Positions 43,966-55,321 of a DNA stretch of 64,000 nucleotides are shown here, piece by piece (the first letter of the stretch is position 1; every line of letters begins with the position of its first letter). This DNA is from Sthenelais limicola (taxonomy: Eukaryota > Annelida > Polychaeta > Phyllodocida > Sigalionidae). The DNA is taken from the NCBI GenBank assembly GCA_942159475.1, contig OW804094.1, positions 14,204,132 to 14,268,131 on the forward strand, written 5' to 3'. Under the pieces are notes generated by a model. It was not told the DNA's origin, did not search any database, and saw only the letters and a list, made by a program, of their open reading frames with translations. A program made the position numbers and the translations under genes.

Positions 43966-44838
43966 ATTAACCCCAAATCCCAGTCCCCACCTAAAACATA
44001 CACTAACGAAGAGATACACCACATGTCTCATGTAATCGCCGGTACTTCTCCTGAAATGCTTCGCAACACCGACCCCGCTAGCCTCCTTCATACTACCAAA
44101 GCTCAAGCCGAGTTGACCGACACTTTCTTAATAGAAAATGCTCGACAGCTCAGGTTGATATTAATAGAAAGACAAAAAAGACTCAAAACACTTAGAACTG
44201 AAACTAACCGCACTAGCCCGACCCCATCATCACCCCCACCTCCTCCTCCTCCTCCTCCGTCTCCTTCCGATTCTGCTTCCAAAACACACAGCTCCTGTCT
44301 CTGTCCCTCACCCGTAAGCGCCGCCATAGAACGGATCAATAATCAGTTACCTAAGTTAAGTTTTATTGATAAGCCCCCTAATAATGTTCAGCAATCCTCC
44401 ACTCAGACTCTGGCTGTTGTAAAAATATCTATGTCCCAATCAAAAGCAAATCAAAAAGAAGACGCCAACAATTGTAGTGATAGCCAGGGCAGCAATGAGT
44501 CAGACTGGTCAGATCCTGTCTTGCGTGCTAATGTCTATCGCCTGAAAAAACAATTGATAGAGGAGGGAGTAATCCCACGCCACGGGTATAAACCCACTCA
44601 CCCTATTAGCCCTTCTCCCCTATCAAACCCTTCCCCGAATACTTCCTTGAACAATGCTAGCACATCTGTTGCTGTGTCTGCAACAACAACAACAACAACA
44701 ACTGGACCTTCCGTGGCAACTTCAGCAATTCGTCGAAACGTACAACAGCCCCCAAAAATTAATGTAAGTAGGCAAAATAATTGTAATGATAATAAGAATA
44801 ATCCTACCTTTAAAAACCTACTTCGTGTCGAACGCTAA
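43966..44838 (+). CDS. Pro/Ser/Asn-rich protein, 3' part
   Basis: About 290 residues. A helical segment (TYTNEEIHHMSHVIAGTSPEMLRN ... LIENARQLRLILIERQKRLKTLR) is likely a coiled coil. It is followed by poly-Pro, Ser/Asn-rich sequence, a second helix (DPVLRANVYRLKKQLIEEG), a poly-Thr run and a basic end. The open frame begins upstream at 43831, but that part lies in the insertion-like segment. It is probably the continuation of the exon ending near 43310. Function unknown. Confidence 0.45.
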   Translation: MNPKSQSPPKTYTNEEIHHMSHVIAGTSPEMLRNTDPASLLHTTKAQAELTDTFLIENARQLRLILIERQKRLKTLRTETNRTSPTPSSPPPPPPPPPSPSDSASKTHSSCLCPSPVSAAIERINNQLPKLSFIDKPPNNVQQSSTQTLAVVKISMSQSKANQKEDANNCSDSQGSNESDWSDPVLRANVYRLKKQLIEEGVIPRHGYKPTHPISPSPLSNPSPNTSLNNASTSVAVSATTTTTTTGPSVATSAIRRNVQQPPKINVSRQNNCNDNKNNPTFKNLLRVER

Positions 44839-46216
44839 TATCAGTCACACAAGCACCTCCGGGAAAGTCAGATCTTTCCAAATGTTTTTCCTCCGGGAAA
44901 GTCAGATCTTTCCAAATGTTTTCATGCCAGTCTATGTTATGGAGTATATACATAAGTCCAACTGAAAAAAGTCTATATAGACACTACTAAAATTATCCTA
45001 AAAACGGCGAACAATAACACTAACAAAAGTTTGTTTGGAGTTTTCTGGCTATGTCGTCACCTGTATTGGGCGCATATTGCCAGCTAGCTGTAGACGTCTC
45101 CTCATGAAGTATTGGTAAATGCACATCCCAAGTCCAAAATCGCAAAGCATAATAATCCCACAAACATGGGCTACGCGCTTGGACTCTCCGTATACGGATA
45201 GAAAAACAACCGTCACGCACAAGGTCACTACCGTCATTTAGCCGTATTCCATGGCCAGAGTACAGGATTTTAGAAAGTCCGCGCTTGGTCTTATAATGAG
45301 CAGAGCGATCACTTCAAGAAAGGACAAATCCTTCTTCAGTATCTGCAACTCCCCCGAAGCGGTATTCACTCTAAAGCCTTCCATCTCGAACTGAAGCCAA
45401 ACTACCTAACTTCGCATTTCTATTGTTTAATAGGGAGGGGTTTACTTTGGAATGTATATTGAGTGACGTCCCAGGCACGGGTAAAATAATAATTTGCTCC
45501 GATAAGAACACCTCGGTCCCACCGTATATAGCAGCGCATCTTTCTAAATTATCGCTAATACCTGCTCTGTAAAAAAAAAGCCACCTTAAACTGGTGATGA
45601 TAACAACATCCGGTTGCTAGATTAGGGGACCACACACCAGAAACTTGTACCAAAGGTGAGATAGCAGCGCGAATAGAAACGATAAGACCCATCGCTATTC
45701 GGATCGTCTAATTGTTGCTTCATTTCAGAGATAATTTCCAATCATACAAATGTGTGATATACTCGTGTCTAAACAAAGTGATTTATGGATGTATATTTTC
45801 TACTAAAACATGTTGTCTCATTCGCCAATTGCTATATCGAAGGGAAATACCCTAGTGTCGCTTAGTGGATTAACATCTTAGTTAAACTCTCAAGCTATCT
45901 AGCTAATTCATCACATACATAATTCTCCCGCAGACTATATCGAGCTGTACCGAGGAAACGCCAACGAGACTTGAAAAAGTGAATGCGACTAGGAAAAGAA
46001 AAATCAAAGTAAGTAATTGATTAGTATCGTGTTTTATTATCTTCTAATTCACACACACACACACATTGAATCGGGTATTGGAATATTGTTTGGAATACAT
46101 ACATACATACACCAGCTCGGGTAAATACGTTTAAATGACTAGCGACTAATGAAGTTGTCGACAAATAGAAACAAATTTGCCTGCTTAGACACTGTCCTCC
46201 TCGAACACACTCAAGG
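44839..46216. other. Mostly non-coding; 33-bp tandem repeat and one small membrane ORF
   Basis: Two adjacent copies of a 33-bp unit (CCTCCGGGAAAGTCAGATCT...) lie at 44857-44921. On the minus strand a 62-codon ATG frame (45049-45237) encodes two hydrophobic segments and a basic tail (YFMRRRLQ), possibly an exon of a membrane protein. Nothing else is supported. Confidence 0.35.
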
Positions 46217-46797
46217 GCCTGTGTCTATAGCTACTAAACTGGCCAAATGTGTAGCCACTAGTGTGTCACTAGCGTGTAACTTATCTAGACAAGACTAACA
46301 ATACCATCATGCCAAGTTCTGCTTCTTTAGACACACGTCAACCTCATCGATATCACAAGCAACAAAAGCCAGCAAAACATCCTCAGTCGCCTCGGAAACT
46401 GGCGAGACATTCTGAAATTTTCTTTTTTTTACTAGTTTATACAATCGATTCACAAAGTAATTAACTATCATACATATACAACCAATCAAACACAATAGAA
46501 AACCTAGAAATGTGTCTCGTTTTGATTCATCCATTGACTCATACTGAGACCAATAATCAGGTCTAGTGCTATTATATTCCAAATACATTTCAAAACTCGT
46601 ACTAATCCCTATACAGTCAAAACCAACTAAACACACCCATGCGCAAAACCAGTATTCAAACAACTAACCCAAATCAACCCACCCTCATACACACCCAATC
46701 CCCATCCAACCCCATTGGCTCATCAACCAGCGCTCATTAACATTTTCAACTCACCAAACCATATCTCACCCAACTGCCGCTAAACATATAATCACCA
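46217..46797. repeat. Direct repeat copy 1 (partner at 63443-64000)
   Basis: Nearly identical to the right edge of the window, in the same orientation, starting at GCCTGTGTCTATAGCTACT. The differences are scattered substitutions and a ~22-base stretch missing in the second copy. The match continues to the window edge, so the full repeat length is unknown. Confidence 0.9.
46307..46663 (-). CDS. Small membrane protein in direct repeat copy 1
   Basis: A 118-codon frame. The hydrophobic N-terminus (YWFCAWVCLVGFDCIG) looks like a signal peptide. A short ectodomain with an NST glycosylation sequon (LEYNSTRPDYW) and acidic residues follows, then a strong transmembrane helix (FLGFLLCLIGCICMIVNYFV), a basic stop and a ~40-residue acidic tail. 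There is no ATG at the start, and TTAG directly precedes it, so it may be a spliced exon. Family unknown. Confidence 0.45.
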   Translation of the reverse strand: MFEYWFCAWVCLVGFDCIGISTSFEMYLEYNSTRPDYWSQYESMDESKRDTFLGFLLCLIGCICMIVNYFVNRLYKLVKKRKFQNVSPVSEATEDVLLAFVACDIDEVDVCLKKQNLA

Positions 46798-47511
46798 TTG
46801 ACCAAAATAATTTCCCTAACCGGTCAAACTCACACACAATACAATTTCCCGCTCATCCATTGTTCACCTGCCAATCACAGAACAATAGAAGACAATAGGG
46901 TAGTAAATTTGCACAAATGCCCTCCGGACTGGAATGTAATGGCCGCCACATGCCGCATTAGATTGTACAGGAAACATCAAAGGATTTTCAAAATTTACTA
47001 CCATTCGTGGGGGAATGAAATCGTACGCCTTACACTACTCCTCTTCTTCACTCTTCCACTCCTCTGCATGTTGATACAATGCGTCCACTAGAGTGTCGGT
47101 ATGCATGTATATACTTAAGATCGATATTGGGTGATTGTATACTAGAAGTCCTTTGGTATATGTGGGTGAGTAGATATCTCTAGGTTGGTCTATATATGAT
47201 CCTCTAATATAAGTTCAGTAAGGAAGACCCAACAAGTTCAATTCCATAAAGGTTCTGTCTGTTCTGTCTCTCATATAGATATCATATCAAACAAGAAAAA
47301 GTTTAACAGATTTGGATTGAAAGCATATGTGTCTGGGGTTGGGGACAGAGGCACTAGGGACGCCAAGAAAGTAATAGGATTCACACCTCCAAGGGGGCGC
47401 CACAGGACTATAGATAACATGGATAATAGACACTCATATATCAACTTCCCTTAAATACGGCGTTATGGTCGTAAGAATATCGGCTCAGTACACTATCTTT
47501 TTAATGTTTCT
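46798..47511. other. No supported gene
   Basis: A plus-strand frame at 46798-47091 ends in a hydrophobic stretch but lacks other support. The rest is AT-rich. Confidence 0.3.
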
Positions 47512-48015
47512 AGGGGCAATTCGTCATATGGATTGTACGATCATGACGCCGTATTTAAGGCTAACATTTACTTCTGAAGGTACATGTACATTACTATTGA
47601 TATTGGAAGCATTTTGTATTATTTCTAGGGGCAATTCGTCTTATGGGATTGTTTGGTAATATTAAATGGAACATTTACTTCGGAATTGTACATATTGATA
47701 TTGGAAGCGTTTTGTATTATTTCTAGGGGCAATTCGTCTTATGGGATTGTTTGGTAATATTAAATGGAACATTTACTTCGGAATTGTACATTACTATTGA
47801 TATTGGAAGCGTTTTGTATTATTTCTAGGGGCAATTCGACATATGGGATTGTTTTGTAATATTAAATGGAACATTTACTTCGGAATTGTACATTGCTATT
47901 GATATTGGAAGCGTTTTGTATTATTTCTTGGGGCAATTCGTCATATGGGATTGTTTGGGAATATTACATGGAACATTTACTTCGCAATTGTACATTACTA
48001 TTAATATTGGCAAGT
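47512..48015. repeat. ~102-bp tandem repeat, about five copies
   Basis: The unit starts GGGGCAATTCGTC[AT]TATGG and ends GAAGCGTTTTGTATTATTTCT. Copies start near 47512, 47629, 47725, 47827 and 47929. The first is longer and more diverged, and the middle ones are almost identical. Confidence 0.9.
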
Positions 48016-48229
48016 CGTTATATGGAATTGTTTTTGAATATTCAGAATATCAAATGAAACATTTACTATATCTCGCATCGCATCGCATCGCAATAAATGA
48101 AAATATATCAGGATTTTAGACAATGTAAACTTTATTAATGAAGAATGGCAATCAGTAAGGAGAAATACATCAAGTACAAATACATCATAATACATCAAGT
48201 CTACCATCAGTGTAAATTCAAGTCGTGAA

Positions 48230-48430
48230 TACCTTGTACCAACTAAAAGAGTCACTCGTGATGCTTAGCACTGTCTTGCATGACACCTTGTACCAACTAA
48301 AAGAGTCACTTTCCTTAACTTTAAATGGGTGCAGTGTAGATTCAAGTCGTGAATACCTTGTACCAACTAAAAGAGTCACTCCTGATGGTTAACACTGTCT
48401 TGCATGATACCTTGTACCAACTAAATGGGG
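48230..48430. repeat. Short repeats in the 3' untranslated region of the OB-fold gene
   Basis: ACCTTGTACCAACTAAA occurs four times (near 48232, 48284, 48356 and 48409), usually followed by AGAGTCACT. Interspersed TTAGCACTGTCTTGCATGA-like blocks show that it is a decayed tandem array. It lies between the stop codon (48431) and a minus-strand AATAAA signal near 48131. Confidence 0.75.
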
Positions 48431-50861
48431 CTAATTGCCGTCCTTGGCATCTTGGCCCTCGTCCATTTTGGTTTCCTTGGTGTCCTTGGTTTCCTTCTCT
48501 GTATTCTCCATATTCTCCTTGTCGTCCACGTTGTCATCAATGTTGAGGTTGCTCATTTCCTCAACGGGATCGCCCGCCCCAATACATATAACATCTGTTA
48601 TTTTGACTGAGGAACCCACAATGGCGGCCCTGGCCACAATGGGTAGTAACTGGAGGAGGTCATCCAGGCTGACGTCCTCCTCAACTTCCATGATTTCGTG
48701 GAAGTCACTTTCCTGGGTGAAGCAGTTCTCGCAATTTTCCCCATAGAATAGGGCGAGCTCGTAAGAAGCGGGCATGTGCGAAGGGGGGTCCATGCCAAAT
48801 ATGGTGACCTTCTTAGTCACCTGCACTTCGGGAAGGAACTGGAAATAAAAATGGATGGAAATTTTAGAACAAAAACCATAATAGTATAATGGGCAGTTAT
48901 TACATCAGTGTAATCCTCATTGATTGTTAGGATACGTACACGCTTACAGTGTACTATCATTCTTTTATAGTCAGTGTATATATTGCCATTAACATCAACT
49001 GAATATATTATATACCCTTATACTCATGTATATATGTTAAATGATAACAACAGTGTTATGTTATGTTACTCGCACTATTCATTCTTAAAATCGTGCTTCA
49101 CAATTGGCTGTGTACAGTACAGCAAATAAGTTCATCATGCAATGTAATCCATTTGTAATCCTCCAGTGTAATCCATTTGTAATCCTGTCAGTCTGATACA
49201 AAAGAGCAAAGTAACTATATACTTACCACAAGCTGGTCGGGATAATTGTTAGCTATAACCGGCATCTTATGAAGCCAGCTATAGCTGACCAATACGTCCA
49301 GTAATTCCAGTTGCTGGCCTATGGCGACGTGACAGTAGGCGGCTGCCGCATCCCACATCGTACAGATCGCCACGGTAGAATTGTTGCTAATATGTATTTC
49401 GCGCACGTATTTCTCTCTTTTGTCCGCCATCGATACCAGGCGCGCTTCATGGGCCTGAAATTATGAATGTTACAAGTTTATAAACAAATCAATAATACAT
49501 TTAAATACTTCCTGTACAATTCTTATTTATATGGTTATATGGAATTTTGGCCTAGTCAAGAATAATCCAATAGAGTATAGAAATTGTCGGATATTGCCAA
49601 AATGTGAGTATTACTGTTCCTATGCGACATATATTACAAATGCGGACTTGCTTAGAAAAGCAGACTCAAATCTAGTCCATCAGTCGGGCGCATGCAATCA
49701 TGCTTCGGATTTTCATCTACTCAGTCAAACCAGTAGAATAGTATGTAGTTTGGCTAATCTGTGAATAAAGTAAAATAGCTCATCTTACCTGAACAATACG
49801 TCCGGCAACGGACACCCGTGTCCATGTCTCTTTTTTTTTTGCATCATCTAAGCCCGTGAAAGGCGTCACCAGCAATGTTAAGCGCTCGGCGGCGACCTGT
49901 AAGTCCGTGTCGGTTATTTTCAGTGCTGGCCCCCTGTAAATGAAAATCGAACAAATTATCACTATTGAATCCAATTGGAATGTACAGATTATTTAATATA
50001 TAGGCATTAATGATTTGTATATAGATTATAATTGATTGTACAAAAATCAAACATTAACGATTTCATTCTTCTGCTTCAGATTTGGATTTAGATTTAGATT
50101 ACATTTGAAGAGTTAATTAATAATGTAATCACGTAATACAACAGTGTTGATGGAATTTCAGTTACTTACTTTGCAATCCTTGTCTTCTCATGGATAGTTA
50201 GCACTCCATAATCCACCCGGAACGAGCCAATTACCACGGTCTCGCCCTCCTGGAAGTTGATGGACTGCCTTTTTATAAAGGCGAAGCAGGGACCAGTTTC
50301 GTCGATCAAGACCATCTTGCGGCGGTTTCTGACGACATGCTCCATGTCCTCGAATGCAGGTTGTAGGGCCGCCACTTTGGCCACAACTCTGCAGGTCACA
50401 TGGGGCATTTCTTTCATGGCCAGGACCTCCGCTATTTTGACAAATGGCGAACTCCTGCTTGTTGGTGTCATCGGAGAAGCCGGGGCCTAAAGTGAAATTG
50501 GAACATTGATCAAGTTTGTATAAAAAGAAATCGTTTCAACATGAGTATCTGAAGAGCATTGTCTTAGCTGTATACCTTTGATGAAAAGTCTATAGTGGTA
50601 CAAGAATAATAGTACAGAGCAATAGGATTGATGTAAAGTATATAGTGGTTCATAGTGAATAATAGTACTTACAGCGGATGGTGATGGTGAGGGGCAACGT
50701 GGCGAATTTCCCAAGCTTCTTCCATGTCTTCGACCTCGTGGGGTCGTTGGTGTACCACTGCCACTCGCAGCAGGTATGGCATCACTGCCATAAGGCGTTA
50801 CTCTCGCGGAAGACAGCGCCGACCGTCCGCTTGACAGAATTTTCCTTGATTTTGAAGCCAT
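48431..50861 (-). CDS. Five-exon OB-fold (RPA-like) single-strand-binding protein gene
   Basis: Exons 50861-50673, 50486-50170, 49933-49789, 49454-49227 and 48838-48431 all have GT-AG borders (four GTAAG donors) and agreeing phases (0, 2, 0, 0). The product is about 428 residues. Exon 1 begins at an ATG and is Ser/Arg/Pro-rich. Exon 2 forms a likely OB fold (HVTCRVVAKVAAL, KMVLIDETGPCFAFIK, GETVVIGSFRVDYGVLTI). Exons 3-4 form a second (WTRVSVAGRIVQ, REIHISNNSTVAICTMWDA, GQQLELLDVLVSY). Exon 5 adds a Cys pair and an acidic Asp/Glu/Lys tail. This resembles RPA1-type DNA-binding proteins by fold pattern, not close identity. No lesion is visible. An AATAAA lies ~300 bases downstream. It lies downstream, on the same strand, of a decayed Helentron. 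Helitrons can carry RPA-like genes, so it may be element-borne or a host paralogue. Confidence 0.75.
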
Positions 50862-51179
50862 TGTAAGGTTGGTAGTCGTGATAGTTGAGAGATGAGTATT
50901 CAGTATTCAGTTTTCTGAGACGAATGTGGCTAGCATCCTCCAGCACCTTCTTTTTATCCTGTAACCTTAGGTAAGGGCTTAGTCTCTCATTGGTCAACCA
51001 CTTGCTTGACCACTCTGATTGGTCCACCACTTGCTTGACCAGTCTGTGGATGTCACCCTTTACTCTGCCCTGCTGAGTTGCTCCACCCCCTCTACCATAT
51101 TTGGTCAGTGGCACATGCCACGGCACGCGCACATACACCCATGGCTACCTACCCCCACACAACATAACGGCCAAAATTG
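50862..51179. other. Upstream region of the OB-fold gene
   Basis: About 300 bases of promoter-side sequence with no clear TATA. It contains two copies of a short CCACTTGCTTGACCA[CG]TCTG motif (near 50998 and 51030). Confidence 0.4.
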
Positions 51180-52590
51180 AATCCTGGGACAAAATAAATC
51201 TTGCTATGTCTCAAATGATGAAAAATTGTAAATTGAATGATTATTACTATTTCCAAAAGAGGGTGTACGTGCCTTGGACTAACACATTTCCATGCCTTTC
51301 AAGGCCCATTAGTGACTTTCCAGCCTGATATCAATATTTATTTCAGAACCTAGATGATAGGGTTTTAGGATCTATATAAATATGTTATATTTGTCAACTG
51401 TTTTATTTCTACTAAATTGTGCAAGAGTAAAGAAGTAGATATTGTAATGTAGGAAATGTGGTATATCTGGTGTACCAATGAAAAGAGTAATGACTGAAAA
51501 ACCACCAGAGACTCCACCATGGGAACAAAAATTACCCCTGGTTATCCTGGACCTTGACACAAACAAGAAAACTGAGACTCCTGTGCATGTATTTGAAAAA
51601 CAATACAGTGAAATCAGGACACAGTTTGAAAGCCATACAGCCATTTTCACCGATGGTTCCAAAGATGGTAGTCGTGTTGGATTTGCCGTGCATACACCAT
51701 TTGGGAACTTGAAGAAGGCTCTCCACAAGGAAAGCAGCATCTACACTGCTGAAGGAAAAGCACTGCTTAAGGCACTTGAATGGGTACAGGTCTCACGGAT
51801 GAAGAAATTCATCATATTCTCAGACTCGCACCCATGTCTAGAAGCTGTGACCAACCTTTATCCTAAGAACCCAATCATACAAGCAATTCAAGAGACATAC
51901 ACTGAAAACAAAAGACTGGACAAAGAAGTGGTGTTGTGCTGGGTGCCAAGCCACATTGGAATAGAAGGAAATGAGGCAGCAGACATTGCAGCCAAAAATG
52001 CATTGAGGCGCCCTGTTGGGGCTGACCAAATGCCATACACAGACATTGTACCTGTGGCGCAGGCACATGTCAAACGTAGCTGGCAGCGCACATGGAATGG
52101 TGTTAACAGTAACAAGCTGCGAGCAATCACACCATCAATCACACCAAAATTCAAAGATGATAACCTGACAAGACCCGAACAGGTGATACTGACCCGTCTT
52201 CGTACCGGTCACACCAAACTGACTCACAGGCACCTTCTAAAAGGTGAAGTGGCTCCTGTATGTCAGACATGCAACACTCAACTGAGTGTAGAGCATCTCT
52301 TAATACATTGTCAGGCAACCAAGAGAAACAGAATAAAATTCCTGCAAAATCGCAGGACACTGCAGAGTATTTTCCGGGAATCTGGGAACAAAAATATTCT
52401 TGATTTCCTACGGGAAACCAAATTGTACGACAAAATTTAGGTAACCTAAATGAAGCCTGACTTCGTCAGGCCAAACCCTGTTTCATGAAATAGGGAATTT
52501 CACAGAATAAAATAATAAAACCACAGTATATCTGCTAACTTTTAATTACTATTAGCGGAGGTGAAACTAACCAAACCAAACCAAACTTCT
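51180..52590 (+). mobile_element. 5'-truncated I-type LINE tail
   Basis: Ends at about 52560-52590 in short ACCAAACCAA-type repeats, as in I-type LINEs. It contains the RNase H and zinc-finger end of ORF2 listed separately. The left boundary is estimated. Confidence 0.65.
51478..52440 (+). pseudogene. I-type LINE ORF2 C-terminus: RNase H and CCHC finger
   Basis: The 320-codon frame lacks the RT. RNase H carries Asp in IFTDGSKDGS, Glu in YTAEGKALLKA, Asp in FSDSHPC and the C-terminal GNEAAD, with WVPSHIGI supplying the His. A CCHC finger (CQTCNTQLSVEHLLIHC) follows. This layout marks I/Ingi-related non-LTR elements. The copy has no stop codons in the part retained but cannot act alone. Confidence 0.85.
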
Positions 52591-53304
52591 CTCATATAAA
52601 TCATGAATGGGCATGTGCCTATACAAGTATTAAAATATAATTTACATTTTAAACTTAAAAGGAATTCCAGATGTATTACGGCGATAATTACATTGAGTAG
52701 CTACTAATTCTAATCAGAAATCGATATTTTTTCCATTCGCAGGACATCTATCTATCTCCTTTACATTGCATTTTATTTCATGCCCATTGCCTTCCTATAA
52801 ATCCAAACCAATATTTCTTGTTCCGAAGGTTGGAATGTATTCTAAAATCAATACCTGTGAATCATACCTATGATACCACTTTTTCAATACTAAAACAAGC
52901 TACTAATTCTGATAAAACATCGATATTTTCCATTCACAGGATATCTATCCATCTCCTTTACATTTCATTTTATTTCATGCCGTTGCGTTTCTAAATATGA
53001 AAATCAATATTTGTTGTGCAAAATGTTCGAATGTATTCTAAAATCAAAAAGGGAGGAATGAATCATACCTATGATAGCCTAGGATACTACTTTTTAAATA
53101 TTAATTCTAGTAAAACATCAATATTCACATCAAACACATCAATATCAGACGCCAAAGTGCACACAGGGCATTCAGTTGGGCGTTTAATCCCAGGTGACCC
53201 ATGATAACATGTGTGTACTCTTGAGAAAGCGCAATGCTTTGTAATCGGTCATCTCAGCGATGGGTCATGTCGTCAGCCAATGTACAACCAATTTATCACA
53301 CAAA
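52591..53304. other. Non-coding with a diverged duplication
   Basis: Two copies of an ACATCGATATTTT.CCATTC.CAGGA.ATCTATC.ATCTCCTTTACATT-type block lie near 52720-52800 and 52910-52990. No gene is seen. The Helentron 3' end may lie here. Confidence 0.45.
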
Positions 53305-54324
53305 TTAACTTCCAAATAGAATACAGTTCACCATAACAAAATAAATGGTTTGGTTCAGTGGAATTATACAAACTATACTCAGGTGTTTATAATTGGATTG
53401 ATATTTTCCGCTGAGTTGAGCAGAATAAAATTGTATAGCTAAATGTGTATAGCTGGCAATTGTACACTGTCTGACGATTGTATCGTCATCCAGGGACTTG
53501 CCCCCACTTGCCCCCATCAGCGGCCACGTGATGGCGGTCAGTATCAACATGTGGTTATCGGCATTCTGGCTTACCATCATTAGTCCCGAGTCAATCCTAT
53601 CAATTTCATTTGCATTAACGTCTGCTCTAAAGATGTTATATTTATTCAGTCGGTAGTCAAATTCACATTCTGGTGTTAAATGAGTTTCATTCAAAAGAAT
53701 ACAGTCGGCCCTATTTGCCTGGGGGTCACATTCAAATGAATATTTATTCCTTAGGGCATATTCCACATTTTGATAGTACACTACCGTTGATTTCTCCGAA
53801 AACGTGTTGAAGTTTAACTGTAAATTTTTAGAGGTACATAAATGTTCCATTTCTCTTTTGACCTGCATGTCCAACTTTATGCATGATGGATCAAAGTTTA
53901 TCAGTGTTAGACCAGCCATACTAGTCACACGGCTCATTGCCACATAAGCTGCATGCCTTAATAAAGATCCCAATTTTTTCGGGGTGTTCAAGTCTACAAC
54001 AACCGACTTCACAGTACATCCTTGGGACTTGTGAATAGTTTTGCCAGATGCTTGGCGCAAGGGAAATTGCTTTCTATGTACATTTACAGATTTCCTCCTT
54101 ATGTTGAATGTTACTGTTGTAGGGAATATGGGTGTCCAAGATGGACCTACCTCGGGGCAGATGTAATCTCTGTAGATATTCCTTTGCTCCATGTCTATTT
54201 CAGGCTCATCTAACTCTAACCAAAGGCATGCCGGTTTGTGGTATCCATCATAATATTGTATATACCGCAGAATGCCCGAGCTTCCATTGGTGAGCCCATC
54301 TGCCACATTAATGTTAGTTACCAC
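53305..54324 (-). pseudogene. Helentron helicase C-terminus and endonuclease
   Basis: The first part has PIF1-family motifs: NGSSGILRYI, FPLRQASGKTIHKSQGCT and AYVAMSRVTSMAGL. After ~190 residues it passes into an AP-endonuclease-like region (YYQNVEYALRNKY, LLNETHLTPECEF, then DSGLMMVS), which is usual for Helentrons. The endonuclease C-terminus is not recognisable. Confidence 0.75.
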
Positions 54325-54332
54325 ATCATAAG

Positions 54333-55321
54333 TCAGCCCAACACATTTAACATGTTAACTAGGCATGAAACTTGTGTAGATGTAGAGAAAGCGTCGTCAA
54401 GTAACATTTGCTTTTGATCGGCATAATATTTTCCCAATAATTTGTCAACACATCTTACTGTACTTTTTTCCCCATTTGTTTTGTTGAACAAAGAATTGTT
54501 CATCTCGTCCACTTTGGCATTTGTCAGAAAGAGAAGGAGAGATGGTTCTGGGTTTACTCTTATAGCTTCCTCGACGGAGTTCACACTTAATTCTTGTAGA
54601 ATCGCACAATCAGCATTCGTCTGATTGCCTTCACGTACTCTATTCAACATTTGGGCAAATGTCAGGTCTTCCTTTTGATGCATGATCTCGGTCAGCTCAA
54701 ACATACCAAACAGATCAGTCCATAGGTTTGGGGCCAGTCCATCTAAACCGGACAAATCTTGAAATATCCAGCCGTCTTGGAGGGGGGAAGTTGGAAAAAA
54801 TCTCCCATGGCGATAATGTGACAATTTCCAAAGGGAATATTATTTCCTTTAATTTCTCTTAGGCGCCTGTCCATAACAGAAAAAAACTTACAACCTATGA
54901 GCGATATTTCATCTATAAGAATGACGCGTACATTTATAAATTGTAGCCGCAAAGTGCTCAGTTTGTCTGCAGATAGTGGTACATGACTGATTTTGTTGTT
55001 GAACATCTGAATATGCAAACCGCGGTGAATTGTCTCTCCACGGATATTATGAGCCGCTTTACCAGTATAAGCAAACTTCAGGACACTATCATGAGATGGA
55101 TCTACTCCAGGCAAAAGGTTGAAGGCTCTAGATAATCCCAAATACAGGCTTTTTAGGACCTTGGATTTTCCCGTGCCAGCATCGCCATTCACATAGAGCC
55201 GCATTGGCATTTCCTCTAAAAGTATACCTTTCATTACATGATCAAATATGGCCCTTTGGTCTTTATTAAGTTCTTGTGTCTCTTTCAATTTACACATGTC
55301 ATTAACTTGTCGTTGGTGCAC
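54333..55321 (-). pseudogene. Helentron PIF1-like helicase, N-terminal half
   Basis: Two overlapping frames (55321-54743 and 54824-54333) are joined by a frameshift near 54790. Visible motifs: LNKDQRAIFDHVM, Walker A GDAGTGKSKVL, LKFAYTGKAAHNI, Walker B-like VILIDEISLIG, GDFFQLPP, then ELTEIMHQKEDLTFAQMLNRVREG. A second shift near 54330 separates it from the C-terminal part. Confidence 0.85.

Noticed and set aside
47512..48015. CRISPR-like array
   Set aside because: Whole ~102-bp units repeat with no constant repeat/variable spacer structure, and the context is eukaryotic. It is an ordinary tandem repeat.
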